37,959 nt of DNA from Clostridiales bacterium (GCA_012729975.1 JAAYBW010000259.1:1-37959); one strand, 5' to 3'. Counted from the first letter of the stretch, positions 7,141-16,409 are shown. Numbers and translations: made by a program. Notes: generated by a model not told the origin, from the letters alone.

Positions 7141-9468
7141 ATGAATTTTATATTCTTTGACAGAACCGCCTTTACCGAGAGGCTGGATATAAGCTTTTAC
7201 TTTTATTGTCTTTTACGCCGGCCGGCTCTTATTAAATATCTCCCCGCCCGCCTTTTTATCGAAATTCTGAATATTTTCGGTCTCGTTCGGGAGGAGAAAT
7301 ATTTCGACCGCCGCTGGCGCTTTCTCAGAGGTGTTAATGACCCGCTCGGAAGAGCGGCCGGGTTCTGGAAAAAGCGTCTTCGGAAAGTTTATAACTTTTT
7401 CCCGGAACAGCGAAACCTATGGTTAAGCCGATGGCCCGAGCCTGTGCTGCGCCCTCTCGGCGAGCAGCTGAACACCGTGATTATTGCCCCGTCTTTCGAT
7501 CTTGTCGATGGGAAGTATTCCCCGTATGAAGACCTCAGCGCGCTATACCGGCGCGCTTTAAAATCCTATAAACCGACGTTGGTGCTTGACGGACCTTATT
7601 CGCAGATACGCACGGGCGCCGATACTCTGCGCGCATGGCACGGACGCGTTTTCGAAAACACGAAAAAATGCCGGGTATACCGCTTTGTATTCGGCGTTTA
7701 CACCTTTTTAGCTCTTCTGGGGCTCGGCGTGGGACTCGGTCTGATAAGCATGTATTTCGGCGCTTCAAGATACCTTCTGCAAATGTTTATGACTTATTTT
7801 TCGATACCGCTCATACCCGTCCTTAATATTCTGCCCGTGGCGGCTCTTGTATTTCTGTTGTATTTCATTTTTAACCGGGTCTGGCTGAGCTTCGCGTTTT
7901 CATCCCTTATAACCATGGTTTTTTCACTTATAAACTATTTTAAGCTTGAGATGCGAAACGACCCTCTTCTCGCCGCGGACCTTAAGCTTATCTCGGAAAC
8001 CAACAATATGCTCGGCCGCTATGAAATCCAGTTTACATGGAAGATATATCTGGCCTTCGCTTTATGCATACTCGCGGTTATCGGCGCGGCGATACTGGTC
8101 AGAAGCCGCATCGGTTCCCCCAGAGTCAGGCTTATATCCGTTGTGGTAATAATCTGCCTCGGTGTTTTCGCTTACTCAACGGTATATATAAATCCTTCGG
8201 TTTATAATATGACCGAGAATTACGAACTGGTGTCGCGCTGGTCGGCAACCGGGCAATACGTATCCCGCGGCTTTGTCTACCCGTTTATCAACAGCATCAA
8301 GTCGGCAAAAGTAAAACCGCCCGAGGGCTACGATGAGACCGCGGCCCGAAACGAACTGGCTCGCCGTATTAACGAATCAATACCGGAGAAAGAGCGCATT
8401 TCTTTCATAGTCGTTCAGCTGGAAGCGTTCAACGACTTTTCAAAGTATAAGAGCCTTCTGAGTTTCACAGAGGATATTTATGAACCGTTTCATGAGCTTG
8501 CCGAGAACTCTGTTTCGGGAGAACTGATCACAGACGTGTTCGCGGGCGGCACGGTGGAAACGGAATGGGCTTTCCTAACGGGCAACACGATTAACAGCGA
8601 TTACAGAAGCAACGTAAACTCCTATGTCCGATATCTCGGCGCTCAGGGTTATTACTGCGAAGGGAGCCATCCCTGCTACGGATGGTTTTATAACAGAGTC
8701 AACGTAAACGAATATCTCGGCTTCGACACATTTCATTATTACGAAGACCTTTACTACGGGCTCTCCGGCGGCATCGCGGGCGACGACATTCTTTTCCCCG
8801 AGATAATACGTCTTTATGAAGATCACCGCGCTTCTTCCGACCGTCCGTATTTCAGCTTCTCGGTAACCTATCAAAATCACGGCCCGTATTCGGACGAGTA
8901 CAACTATTACGATAAAGATTACGTTGAGAGCGAAGGTTTTACCGCGGCTGAAATGAATATACTTAACAACTACTTCGGCGGTATAGAAAACACCGTGAAG
9001 AACGTGTGCTCCACCGCCGAATATATAGATTCGAGCGATGACCCGATCGTTTTTTTGGTATTCGGCGATCACAACCCATGGATGGGTTACGGCAACAGCG
9101 TTTATAACGCCATGGGGCTCGATCTGGATTTTGACAAGGAAGAAGGCTTTTTCAATTACTACGGCACACCTTACATCATTCATGCCAACGAAGCCGCCCG
9201 CTCGGTACTCAAAAAACAGTTTGTGGGCGAAGGCCCGGCAATAAGCCCCTGCTTTTTGATGAATCAGCTTTTCTCGGAATGCGGCTGGGGAGGCGACGCT
9301 TATATGAAACTGGCGAGCGAGGTTATGGCACAGACTCCTCTTGTCCATTCCACAAACCGCTATTTACTAAACGGGGAACTGACCTCGGCCCTGCCTGATG
9401 ATCTTTCCCGGCTGATGAACACATTCCGCTGCGCTCAATATTACCGCAGATGGAATTTCAGCGGCTGA
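7141..9468 (+). CDS. LtaS-family lipoteichoic acid synthase with N-terminal degenerate HAD domain
   Basis: 775-aa membrane protein. The C-terminal part is an LtaS/sulfatase-fold domain outside the membrane that should transfer glycerophosphate (or a similar group) from phosphatidylglycerol to a growing teichoic acid. Its metal site and nucleophile are visible: E428 in VVQLEAF, T471 in AGGTVETEW, H580 in QNHGPY, and D643-H644 in GDHNP. Five membrane helices lie at about 182-206, 221-243, 250-270, 300-320 and 331-352. Residues 1-160 are extra; they resemble an HAD-IB phosphatase (FFDRT at 5-9, FYFYCLLRRP, WPEPVL near 99), but the catalytic residues are mostly replaced. ATG 7141 follows GGGG at 7130 or so. 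A dedicated promoter lies upstream. Substrate preference within LtaS-like enzymes is not certain. Confidence 0.9.
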   Translation: MNFIFFDRTAFTERLDISFYFYCLLRRPALIKYLPARLFIEILNIFGLVREEKYFDRRWRFLRGVNDPLGRAAGFWKKRLRKVYNFFPEQRNLWLSRWPEPVLRPLGEQLNTVIIAPSFDLVDGKYSPYEDLSALYRRALKSYKPTLVLDGPYSQIRTGADTLRAWHGRVFENTKKCRVYRFVFGVYTFLALLGLGVGLGLISMYFGASRYLLQMFMTYFSIPLIPVLNILPVAALVFLLYFIFNRVWLSFAFSSLITMVFSLINYFKLEMRNDPLLAADLKLISETNNMLGRYEIQFTWKIYLAFALCILAVIGAAILVRSRIGSPRVRLISVVVIICLGVFAYSTVYINPSVYNMTENYELVSRWSATGQYVSRGFVYPFINSIKSAKVKPPEGYDETAARNELARRINESIPEKERISFIVVQLEAFNDFSKYKSLLSFTEDIYEPFHELAENSVSGELITDVFAGGTVETEWAFLTGNTINSDYRSNVNSYVRYLGAQGYYCEGSHPCYGWFYNRVNVNEYLGFDTFHYYEDLYYGLSGGIAGDDILFPEIIRLYEDHRASSDRPYFSFSVTYQNHGPYSDEYNYYDKDYVESEGFTAAEMNILNNYFGGIENTVKNVCSTAEYIDSSDDPIVFLVFGDHNPWMGYGNSVYNAMGLDLDFDKEEGFFNYYGTPYIIHANEAARSVLKKQFVGEGPAISPCFLMNQLFSECGWGGDAYMKLASEVMAQTPLVHSTNRYLLNGELTSALPDDLSRLMNTFRCAQYYRRWNFSG

Positions 9469-9528
9469 TAGGGTTAAATCACAACGCAAAACATTTACCG
9501 CGATAACAAGAAAGGAACCTGAATTATA

Positions 9529-12492
9529 TTGCTTACACTTAAAGGAATCACCAAGGAATACCCTGTGGGTAACGGAACGGTCAGGGCTCTTCGCGGCATC
9601 GACCTTATATTCAGAAAAAGCGAGTTCGTATCCGTGCTGGGCCCCTCGGGCTGCGGAAAGACCACGCTGCTGAACATAATCGGCGGTCTTGACCAGTATA
9701 CACAGGGCGATCTTATAGTAAACGGAGTCTCCACAAGCCGGTACCGCGACCCCGACTGGGATGCTTACCGGAACAACTCGGTGGGCTTCGTATTTCAAAA
9801 CTATAATCTTATACCCCATCAGACGGTACTTGTTAACGTCGAGCTGGCGCTGACCCTGTCCGGAGTGTCTAAAGCGGAGCGCAGGCGGAAAGCCGCCGCC
9901 GCTCTTGAAAGGGTCGGTCTGGGCGATCAGCTTAAAAAAAATCCGAATCAGCTTTCGGGAGGACAGATGCAGCGCGTTGCCATAGCGCGCGCCCTTGTCA
10001 ACGACCCTGAAATTCTGCTCGCCGACGAACCTACGGGCGCACTTGACACCGAAACCAGCACACAGGTGCTTGATATTCTCAAAGAGATCTCGGCAGATCG
10101 GCTCGTTATTATGGTCACGCACAATTCTGAGCTTGCCGAACACTATTCAACCCGCATCGTCCGGCTTCTCGACGGGCTTGTTACGGGCGATACCGATCCG
10201 TTCGACGGCTCCGAAGCGCCGAACGAACCTTCCGTTGCCGGCGGTTTAAACGCCCCTAAAACCGCGAAAAAGAAGTCCATGTCTTTTTACACGGCGCTGA
10301 CGTTATCGCTCAATAACCTGATGACCAAAAAGACACGCACCTTTATGACCGCCTTCGCGGGCAGTATAGGCATCATCGGCATCGCTCTTATCCTCTCGCT
10401 GTCAAACGGTATTCAAAAGTATATAGACCGCATTCAGAGCGACACTCTTTCCGCCTACCCCATCACCATATCCGCTGAAACAGTGGACATGGCCGGCATT
10501 CTCTCATCCATGCGGGAAGATCAGGACGGCGAGATCTCGCATGACCGCGATGCCGTTTATTCCGGCTCTTACATGGCCGATATGTTCGACACAATGCTCT
10601 CCATAGACACCAAAACCAACAATCTTCAGGCGTTTTTGGAGTATGTGCAGAGCGAAGAGAGCGGTATGAGCGAATATATCGGCAGCATCCAGTACAAATA
10701 TGGTACAACCTTAAATATCTACGCTTCCGATACGTCAAACGGCATTGTTAAGGTCAATCCCAGCCCGGTTATCGACAATCTTATGTCAACCTTTTACAAC
10801 ACAGACACGCTGTCCGCCAGCCCGGTGTCCTCAATAATGGGGATTTCGTCCGGATTCGACATATGGACGGAGCTCATAGACGATAAGGAACTGCTCGAGT
10901 CGCAGTTTGACCTGATTGCCGGCCGGTGGCCTTCGTCTTACGACGAGGTCGTGCTGATAGTGGATGAAAACAACGAGATCAGCGATATATTTCTCTATTC
11001 GCTGGGTCTTATGGATCAAAGCGAAGTTCAGGAAATGCTGCAGGCCGCGCTCGCCGGCAAAAAAATCGAGCCGAAAACCGAATCCTGGACTTACGAGGAG
11101 CTGCTCGGTACGACCTATAAGCTGGTTTTACCTACAGATTACTATGTTTATCACTCCGAGACCGGCACCTGGACGGATAACAGCATAAACGCCGACTACA
11201 TGACCTATCTTATTGACAGCGCCGGGCAGCTGAGCGTTGTGGGTATAATCCGCCCCGGCGAGAACGCGGTCGCGACTGCCGTAACCGGTGCCGTCGGCTA
11301 TACGGGCGATCTTGTAAGGCATGTTGTCGAGACCATAAACGAACGCAAGATAGTCAAAGAGCAGCAAAACGATAAAGCCACCGACGTCTTTACCGGACTT
11401 CCCTTTGCGGACTCGTCTTCGACAGTTCTGACAGACTCCGAAAAAGCCGCGGAATTTTCAGACTTCGCCAAAACTCTCACAGTCACCGAAAAAGCTGCTA
11501 TATTTGCCCGTATCGGCTCGGTACCCACGCAGAAGGAGATAAACGATAAGGTCGCAGAGGTTATGAACGGTATGACCCGCGAAAAGGCCGAGCAGCTTTT
11601 TATAAAGGGCTATGCCGCCCGTATGGGGGTGGACGAAGAATCGGCGGCCTCATACATTGCTTCCATGACTGATGAAAACCTTTTTCGCTTTATCGAGACG
11701 GGCCTGAGCGAGGATATACGCTCTTCATATGCCGAGTCCTTTGAGCAGGCCGTGAGCTCTATGACATCCGAGGAACTGGCCGCGGCGTTCGACGCACGGG
11801 TAGCGGCCTCAGACGAGGCAAGTCTTGCCGCGCTCTACGATGAAAATATGTCGGCCGGCGTTTCAGAGTCGACTCTTGAGGAAAACCTCGCTCTTCTGGG
11901 CGTTTCCGACCTCGATAAGCCGGCATCGGTGAACATATACGCCAGAACCTTCAGGGACAAGGACTCCATCACCGAGAAAATAGCGGAATACAACGAAAAA
12001 ATGTCGGCACAGGGCAGAGAGGATTTAGTCATCAGGTATACAGACTATGTGGGCCTTCTGATTTCTTCCATAACAACCATTATCAATATAATTTCGTATG
12101 TCCTCATCGCTTTTGTTTCCATATCGCTGGTCGTATCGTCGATCATGATCGGGGTTATAACATATATCAGCGTATTGGAACGCACTAAAGAAATCGGTAT
12201 TTTACGCTCCATCGGAGCTTCCAAGAGGGATATCTCCCGCGTTTTCAACGCCGAGACAATGATAATCGGTTTCACTTCCGGAGCCATCGGCATTATTCTG
12301 GCTGCTCTGCTGTGCATACCCGCCAGTGCGATAGTTAAGAACCTTACCGGGGTTTCGGGCATAGCCCAGCTTCCGCTGTCCGGAGCGCTCGCCCTTGTTT
12401 TAATCAGTATCGTCCTTACTTTGATCTCCGGTCTTATACCATCCCGAATCGCGGCGCGAAAGGACCCGGTAGTGGCCCTTCGCACGGAATAG
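9529..12492 (+). CDS. Fused ABC ATPase-permease, MacB/FtsX type
   Basis: A 987-residue single-chain half-transporter. The ATPase domain (1-225) has Walker A GPSGCGKTT at 38-46, signature LSGGQ at 142-146 and Walker B ILLADEP near 164-170, typical of the LolD/MacB group. After a linker comes a first membrane helix (about residues 275-300), an extracytoplasmic region of about 530 residues, and three C-terminal helices in the FtsX-like arrangement, with KEIGILRSIGASKRDI between them. Such proteins dimerise and act as mechanotransmitters for export of peptides, antibiotics or lipoproteins rather than as classical importers. The start is TTG, chosen because the conserved MLTLKGITKEY begins there; AAAGGA at 9511-9516 is a little distant. 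No separate accessory protein or two-component regulator is next to it, so the substrate is unknown. Confidence 0.9.
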   Translation: MLTLKGITKEYPVGNGTVRALRGIDLIFRKSEFVSVLGPSGCGKTTLLNIIGGLDQYTQGDLIVNGVSTSRYRDPDWDAYRNNSVGFVFQNYNLIPHQTVLVNVELALTLSGVSKAERRRKAAAALERVGLGDQLKKNPNQLSGGQMQRVAIARALVNDPEILLADEPTGALDTETSTQVLDILKEISADRLVIMVTHNSELAEHYSTRIVRLLDGLVTGDTDPFDGSEAPNEPSVAGGLNAPKTAKKKSMSFYTALTLSLNNLMTKKTRTFMTAFAGSIGIIGIALILSLSNGIQKYIDRIQSDTLSAYPITISAETVDMAGILSSMREDQDGEISHDRDAVYSGSYMADMFDTMLSIDTKTNNLQAFLEYVQSEESGMSEYIGSIQYKYGTTLNIYASDTSNGIVKVNPSPVIDNLMSTFYNTDTLSASPVSSIMGISSGFDIWTELIDDKELLESQFDLIAGRWPSSYDEVVLIVDENNEISDIFLYSLGLMDQSEVQEMLQAALAGKKIEPKTESWTYEELLGTTYKLVLPTDYYVYHSETGTWTDNSINADYMTYLIDSAGQLSVVGIIRPGENAVATAVTGAVGYTGDLVRHVVETINERKIVKEQQNDKATDVFTGLPFADSSSTVLTDSEKAAEFSDFAKTLTVTEKAAIFARIGSVPTQKEINDKVAEVMNGMTREKAEQLFIKGYAARMGVDEESAASYIASMTDENLFRFIETGLSEDIRSSYAESFEQAVSSMTSEELAAAFDARVAASDEASLAALYDENMSAGVSESTLEENLALLGVSDLDKPASVNIYARTFRDKDSITEKIAEYNEKMSAQGREDLVIRYTDYVGLLISSITTIINIISYVLIAFVSISLVVSSIMIGVITYISVLERTKEIGILRSIGASKRDISRVFNAETMIIGFTSGAIGIILAALLCIPASAIVKNLTGVSGIAQLPLSGALALVLISIVLTLISGLIPSRIAARKDPVVALRTE

Positions 12493-12514
12493 CGCTGTCG
12501 ATTTATCAAAAAAA

Positions 12515-12548
12515 ACGGCGGCCGGGAGCATTGTTTCCCGGCCGCCGT
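12515..12548. terminator. GC-rich hairpin between the ABC gene and his operon
   Basis: A 13-bp perfect stem (ACGGCGGCCGGGA with its complement) closes an 8-nt loop 22 bp after the ABC transporter stop codon. The A-run just before it gives a U-tract only when read on the minus strand; the plus strand lacks one. It may stop read-through from the transporter into his, antisense transcription, or both. Confidence 0.65.
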
Positions 12549-12641
12549 CGAATCAAACGGCGCTATTTCTTCGGGTGTCGGACTTATGCCAAATACTCGG
12601 AATATGGGACGCTTTTCGGTTTTTTCGGTATCCGAATATCC

Positions 12642-12670
12642 TTGCATAAAAATTCATTGGCTGATATACT
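12642..12670 (+). promoter_or_regulatory. Promoter of the his operon
   Basis: TTGCAT at 12642-12647 and TATACT at 12665-12670 are spaced by exactly 17 bp. Transcription should start near 12677, leaving a leader of only about 16 nt before hisZ. That leaves no room for a T-box or leader-peptide attenuator. Confidence 0.75.
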
Positions 12671-12692
12671 GTCCGAAAAAGAGGTGATGCGC

Positions 12693-13877
12693 GTGAATTT
12701 CGGAAAAATCAATACTCCCGACGGCACAAGAGACAGCCTGTTCTCCGAGTGCACGGACAGACGCCGGATCCGCGGCGCGCTCATGAGCCTCTTCGCCTCT
12801 CGTTCGTACTGCGAAGTAATGACTCCCGGTTTTGAATTCTATGACCTTTTCGTCAGGGCGGAGGATCCGATTCCTCAGGAATCGATGTTTAAACTGGTGG
12901 ACAGAAGCGGTCGTCTGCTTGTCATGCGGCCCGACTGCACCGCTCCGATAGCCCGCGTCGTAGCAACGCACCTTAAAGACGCAGTTTATCCGGTTCGACT
13001 TTGCTATGATCAGGCCGTATTTCGTTCCGAAGCCGAGCACAGGGGCGCAACCTGTGAAATTGCCCAGTGCGGAATAGAGCTTATCGGAGCTGACGGGCTC
13101 AGGGGTGATATTGAGGCGGTTGCCATGGCTGCAGACGCTCTGGCGGCGGCGGAAGCCCCGGATTTTTATATCGAGCTTGGCCATGTTGATTATTTCGGAG
13201 GTCTCGCGGATGAGCTTAATCTCGGTCGGGAGCGCACCGAGGAGCTTCGCCACTGCATAGAATCAAAAAACTTCGCGCTCCTCGACGGGCTGCTGAAAGA
13301 TTACTCCGGTCCCGCGGCCCGGGCGCTTCGGCGCCTGCCCTATCTTTTCGGAGGCGAGGAAACGCTCGACGAAGCCGAGGCTCTCGCCGTAGGCGAAAGA
13401 GCGCACTTCGCGGTAAAGCGCCTTAGGGATATATATAACGAGATCTCCCCGGGAAAGCGCGGCGGACGCCTTCGTTTTGACCTGGGTCTTGTTCAGCATC
13501 TGGGATATTACAGCGGCCTGGTATTCCGCGGCTATTGCACCGGAGCGGGTTCCGCGGTGCTCGCAGGCGGCAGATATGACGGTCTGCTGTCCGATTTCGG
13601 CTGCGAGCTTCTCTCCATCGGTTTCGCGGTATACGCCGACACACTCGCGGCCTGCCTTCCCTCCAGGGCTCTGCCCGGCACCGATACTCTGATATATTAC
13701 GACGACGGTTGTCTTGACAGCGCCGTAGAACTCTTATCGACTCTCCCCCCGGGAACGGCCGAGCTTTCAACGTTTACGGAGCTCGGGCCGACGCTTGCTT
13801 TAGCCCGCCGGAAAGCCGCTGACCGCGTGCTCCATGTATCAAAAGGCGGCATTTCGGAGGTGTATGTCAATGAGTGA
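12693..13877 (+). CDS. hisZ: ATP phosphoribosyltransferase regulatory subunit HisZ
   Basis: Histidyl-tRNA synthetase paralogue (394 aa) that forms the octameric ATP phosphoribosyltransferase with the short HisG and mediates histidine feedback. Class II synthetase motifs are visible near the start (NTPDGTRDSL, FFEFYDLF-like region, MRPDCTAPIAR) and later a glycine-rich GGRYDGL, but no anticodon-binding domain follows, as expected for HisZ. The upstream frame is open to 12531 but that start would lie in the intergenic hairpin. I prefer GTG 12693, since GAGGTG at 12681-12686 is well placed; ATG 12687 is possible and adds two residues. It is the first gene of the operon and overlaps hisG by 8 bp. 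Confidence 0.9.
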   Translation: MNFGKINTPDGTRDSLFSECTDRRRIRGALMSLFASRSYCEVMTPGFEFYDLFVRAEDPIPQESMFKLVDRSGRLLVMRPDCTAPIARVVATHLKDAVYPVRLCYDQAVFRSEAEHRGATCEIAQCGIELIGADGLRGDIEAVAMAADALAAAEAPDFYIELGHVDYFGGLADELNLGRERTEELRHCIESKNFALLDGLLKDYSGPAARALRRLPYLFGGEETLDEAEALAVGERAHFAVKRLRDIYNEISPGKRGGRLRFDLGLVQHLGYYSGLVFRGYCTGAGSAVLAGGRYDGLLSDFGCELLSIGFAVYADTLAACLPSRALPGTDTLIYYDDGCLDSAVELLSTLPPGTAELSTFTELGPTLALARRKAADRVLHVSKGGISEVYVNE

Positions 13878-14502
13878 CAATCTGAAAATCGCCATAACCA
13901 AGGGACGCCTTCTGGAAGAGTCGTCCTCACTGTTTGAAAAACTCGGCGCCGACTGCTCTGCGGTAAGAAAGCCCGGCAGAAAACTCGTCGTGCCCGTTTC
14001 GGAACTCGGTTTATCCGTAGTGCTCGCTAAAGCCCCGGATGTCATTACTTATGTTGAACACGGCGTATGCGCGATGGGAATCGTCGGCAAGGATACCATT
14101 ATGGAGAGCGGCGGTTCTTTTTACGAGGTGCTCGATCTCGGGTTCGGACGCTGCCGTTTCGCGCTGGCCGCCCCTGCCGGGACGGATTTCTTAAACGGCT
14201 GGAAGACACGCACAATAGCCTCAAAATATCCGAAGGTCGCAATGGAATATTTCCGCTCCCGCGGCATGGACGTAAACGTAATAAAAATCGAGGGTTCGGT
14301 TGAGCTGGCCCCCGTACTGGGACTGGCGGACGGAATTATCGACATCGTGGAAACCGGCAGCACGCTGCGTGCGAACGGTTTGGAGATCATCGACACCGTC
14401 GCGGATATATCAGCCCGACTTATCGTTAACACGGCGGCTATGAAGCTTTATAAAAACGAGCTTCTGGGTTTTGTCGAAAAATGCAGGGAGGCCCTTACAT
14501 GA
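13870..14502 (+). CDS. hisG: ATP phosphoribosyltransferase catalytic subunit, short form
   Basis: First committed enzyme of histidine synthesis, joining ATP and PRPP to phosphoribosyl-ATP. The 210-aa length is that of the short form without the C-terminal regulatory domain, which needs HisZ, encoded just upstream. Motifs include IAITKGRLLEES at the start, the GIVGKDTIME region and the PRPP-binding DIVETGSTLRANGL. GGAGG at 13856-13860 favours ATG 13870 over ATG 13864, which would add two residues. The gene overlaps hisZ by 8 bp and hisD by 4 bp. Confidence 0.95.
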   Translation: MSDNLKIAITKGRLLEESSSLFEKLGADCSAVRKPGRKLVVPVSELGLSVVLAKAPDVITYVEHGVCAMGIVGKDTIMESGGSFYEVLDLGFGRCRFALAAPAGTDFLNGWKTRTIASKYPKVAMEYFRSRGMDVNVIKIEGSVELAPVLGLADGIIDIVETGSTLRANGLEIIDTVADISARLIVNTAAMKLYKNELLGFVEKCREALT

Positions 14503-15791
14503 TCACGGTTACAAAAGCATCACGAGACAACGCCTCCTCGGTAATATCGGCGCTCCGCGCGCGCAGCGCCGAAAAAAACGCCGAGATATCCGCGGCGGCC
14601 GCCGATATAATGAATAATGTCCGCAAAAACGGCTGGCAGGCAGTCGTTGAATATTCCCTGAGATTTGACCGCGCGGAACCTTTCGAGCTTACCCGCACGG
14701 AGCTGGAAGCCGCCGCCGCGAGCTGTCCGGCGGAGCTATTGAGCGCCATACGGCGGGCGGCGGAGAATATACGGGATTATCAAAGCCGGCTGCTTCCGAA
14801 AAGCGCCGAGTGGCAGGTGCCCGGCGGCATACTCGGTCAGACGGTACGCGGCTTACACCGGGTCGGGGTGTATGTGCCCGGCGGAGCTGCGGCATACCCG
14901 TCCACGGTACTTATGAACGTTATCCCCGCTAAGGTCGCGGGCGTCGGCGAGGTAATAGTCGTGACTCCGCCTACGAAAAATTTAAATATCGCCGTGATGG
15001 CAGCGGCTTACGTTGCCGGCGCGGACAGGCTTATCGCCCTCGGCGGCGCGCAGGCCGTCGCAGCCCTTACCTACGGCGCGGGCTTCGTGCCGCGCGTCGA
15101 TAAACTGGTCGGACCCGGAAACGCTTATGTCGCGGCAGCCAAGAGGCTTGCCTTCGGCGAGGTGGACATAGATATGGTCGCAGGCCCTTCGGAGGTGCTC
15201 ATTATCGCGGACGATACCGCGGATCCGGTATACATTGCCGCAGACATGCTCAGTCAGGCCGAGCATGACGCTCTTGCGGCCTCTGTTTTGGTAACAACCT
15301 CTAAGGCACTATCCGATAAGGTAATAGAGCAGCTTAAAGCGCAAAGCGAACCGCTTGAAAGAAGAGAAATAATAAGGCAGTCTCTGGCCGAGCAGGGCGC
15401 TATTATAATATGCGGCACTCCCGAAGACGCGGCCCGCATTGCCGACGAGGCCGCGCCGGAGCACTGTGAGATAATGACGGAAAACCCGCGCGCTCTGCTC
15501 CCTATGATAACCAACGCCGGAGCCATATTCCTCGGTCCGCACTCGCCCGAGCCGCTCGGAGACTATATGGCCGGCCCGTCACACGTGCTTCCGACCTCGG
15601 GCACGGCCAGGTTCTTCTCACCTCTTTCCGCGGAAAGCTTCATTAAAAAAACCAGCATAATAGAATATACCCGCGAGGGTATTCTCGCCGTCGCGGACGA
15701 CATTATCCGCCTTGCGCGCGCAGAAGGTCTAACGGCTCACGCCGCGTCCGTTGCCGCGAGAATGAACACGGATACCGCGCGAGAAAAATGA
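14499..15791 (+). CDS. hisD: Histidinol dehydrogenase
   Basis: Zinc- and NAD-dependent enzyme for the last two oxidations, histidinol to histidine, cytoplasmic, 430 aa. Family landmarks are HRVGVYVPGGAAAYPS, DKLVGPGNAYVAAAK, DMVAGPSEVLI, QAEHD and the catalytic AAPEHCE. ATG 14499 overlaps the hisG stop as ATGA and has GGGAGG at 14486-14491; an in-frame ATG at 14481 would add six residues without a better site. In related operons hisC usually follows, but here hisB does. Confidence 0.96.
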   Translation: MITVTKASRDNASSVISALRARSAEKNAEISAAAADIMNNVRKNGWQAVVEYSLRFDRAEPFELTRTELEAAAASCPAELLSAIRRAAENIRDYQSRLLPKSAEWQVPGGILGQTVRGLHRVGVYVPGGAAAYPSTVLMNVIPAKVAGVGEVIVVTPPTKNLNIAVMAAAYVAGADRLIALGGAQAVAALTYGAGFVPRVDKLVGPGNAYVAAAKRLAFGEVDIDMVAGPSEVLIIADDTADPVYIAADMLSQAEHDALAASVLVTTSKALSDKVIEQLKAQSEPLERREIIRQSLAEQGAIIICGTPEDAARIADEAAPEHCEIMTENPRALLPMITNAGAIFLGPHSPEPLGDYMAGPSHVLPTSGTARFFSPLSAESFIKKTSIIEYTREGILAVADDIIRLARAEGLTAHAASVAARMNTDTAREK

Positions 15792-15830
15792 CTGCCGCGG
15801 CAATAATCCGAAGAAAGAACGGAGATTCAT

Positions 15831-16409
15831 ATGAGAACTGCCGATATTGAACGGATTACCAAAGAGACGCGCATTTCACTGTCTTTAAACCTGGACGGCG
15901 GAGATGTGTCAGTCGAAACGGGACTTGGCTTTTTTGATCATATGCTCACCGCTTTGTTTTTTTACGCGGGCTTCGGGGCGAGGCTGACCGCCTCCGGCGA
16001 TCTTGACGTCGATGCCCACCACACGGTCGAGGACGTCGGCATAGTCATCGGGCGGGCTCTGGCGGAAGCTCTGGGCGACAGGAAGGGAATCCGCCGCTAC
16101 TGGAGCTGCCAAATCCCTATGGACGAAGCGCTTTGCTCCGCAGCTTTGGATGTGGGCGGCAGGGCTTTTCTGCGTTATGACGCGCCTATGCCTCAGGAAT
16201 TTGTCGGCGGCTATGATGTATGCCTTACACCCGAATTCATGCGCGCTTTTGCCGTAAACGCGGCCGTTACGCTGCATATGAAAGCCGAATACGGCGATAA
16301 CTCGCACCATGTGACCGAAGCGCTTTTTAAAGCGCTGGGAACCGCGCTCAGATACTGCTGCGAAATCAGCGGATCTTCCGTGGCTTCAACGAAGGGTGTC
16401 CTCTCATGA
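15831..16409 (+). CDS. hisB: Imidazoleglycerol-phosphate dehydratase
   Basis: Manganese enzyme that dehydrates imidazole glycerol phosphate to imidazole acetol phosphate; 192 aa, the monofunctional form without the histidinol-phosphatase domain. Metal-binding histidine motifs are clear: FFDHML near the start, DAHHTVEDVGI and the C-terminal GDNSHHVTEALFKALG. It starts 39 bp after hisD with ACGGAGA as ribosome binding site, and its end overlaps hisA by 4 bp. No histidinol phosphatase gene is visible in the operon. Confidence 0.96.
   Translation: MRTADIERITKETRISLSLNLDGGDVSVETGLGFFDHMLTALFFYAGFGARLTASGDLDVDAHHTVEDVGIVIGRALAEALGDRKGIRRYWSCQIPMDEALCSAALDVGGRAFLRYDAPMPQEFVGGYDVCLTPEFMRAFAVNAAVTLHMKAEYGDNSHHVTEALFKALGTALRYCCEISGSSVASTKGVLS

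Noticed and set aside
8575-9348. Minus-strand open frame of 257 codons opposite the LtaS-type gene
   Set aside because: It lies wholly across the conserved catalytic domain on the other strand and has no family signal.
9367-10143. Minus-strand open frame of 258 codons across the end of the LtaS-type gene and the start of the ABC gene
   Set aside because: It is antisense to both Walker A and signature motifs and has no promoter or ribosome binding site.
12531-12692. Longer N terminus for hisZ
   Set aside because: This would start inside an intergenic hairpin and include the promoter; the HisZ family sequence begins at NFGKINTPDG.
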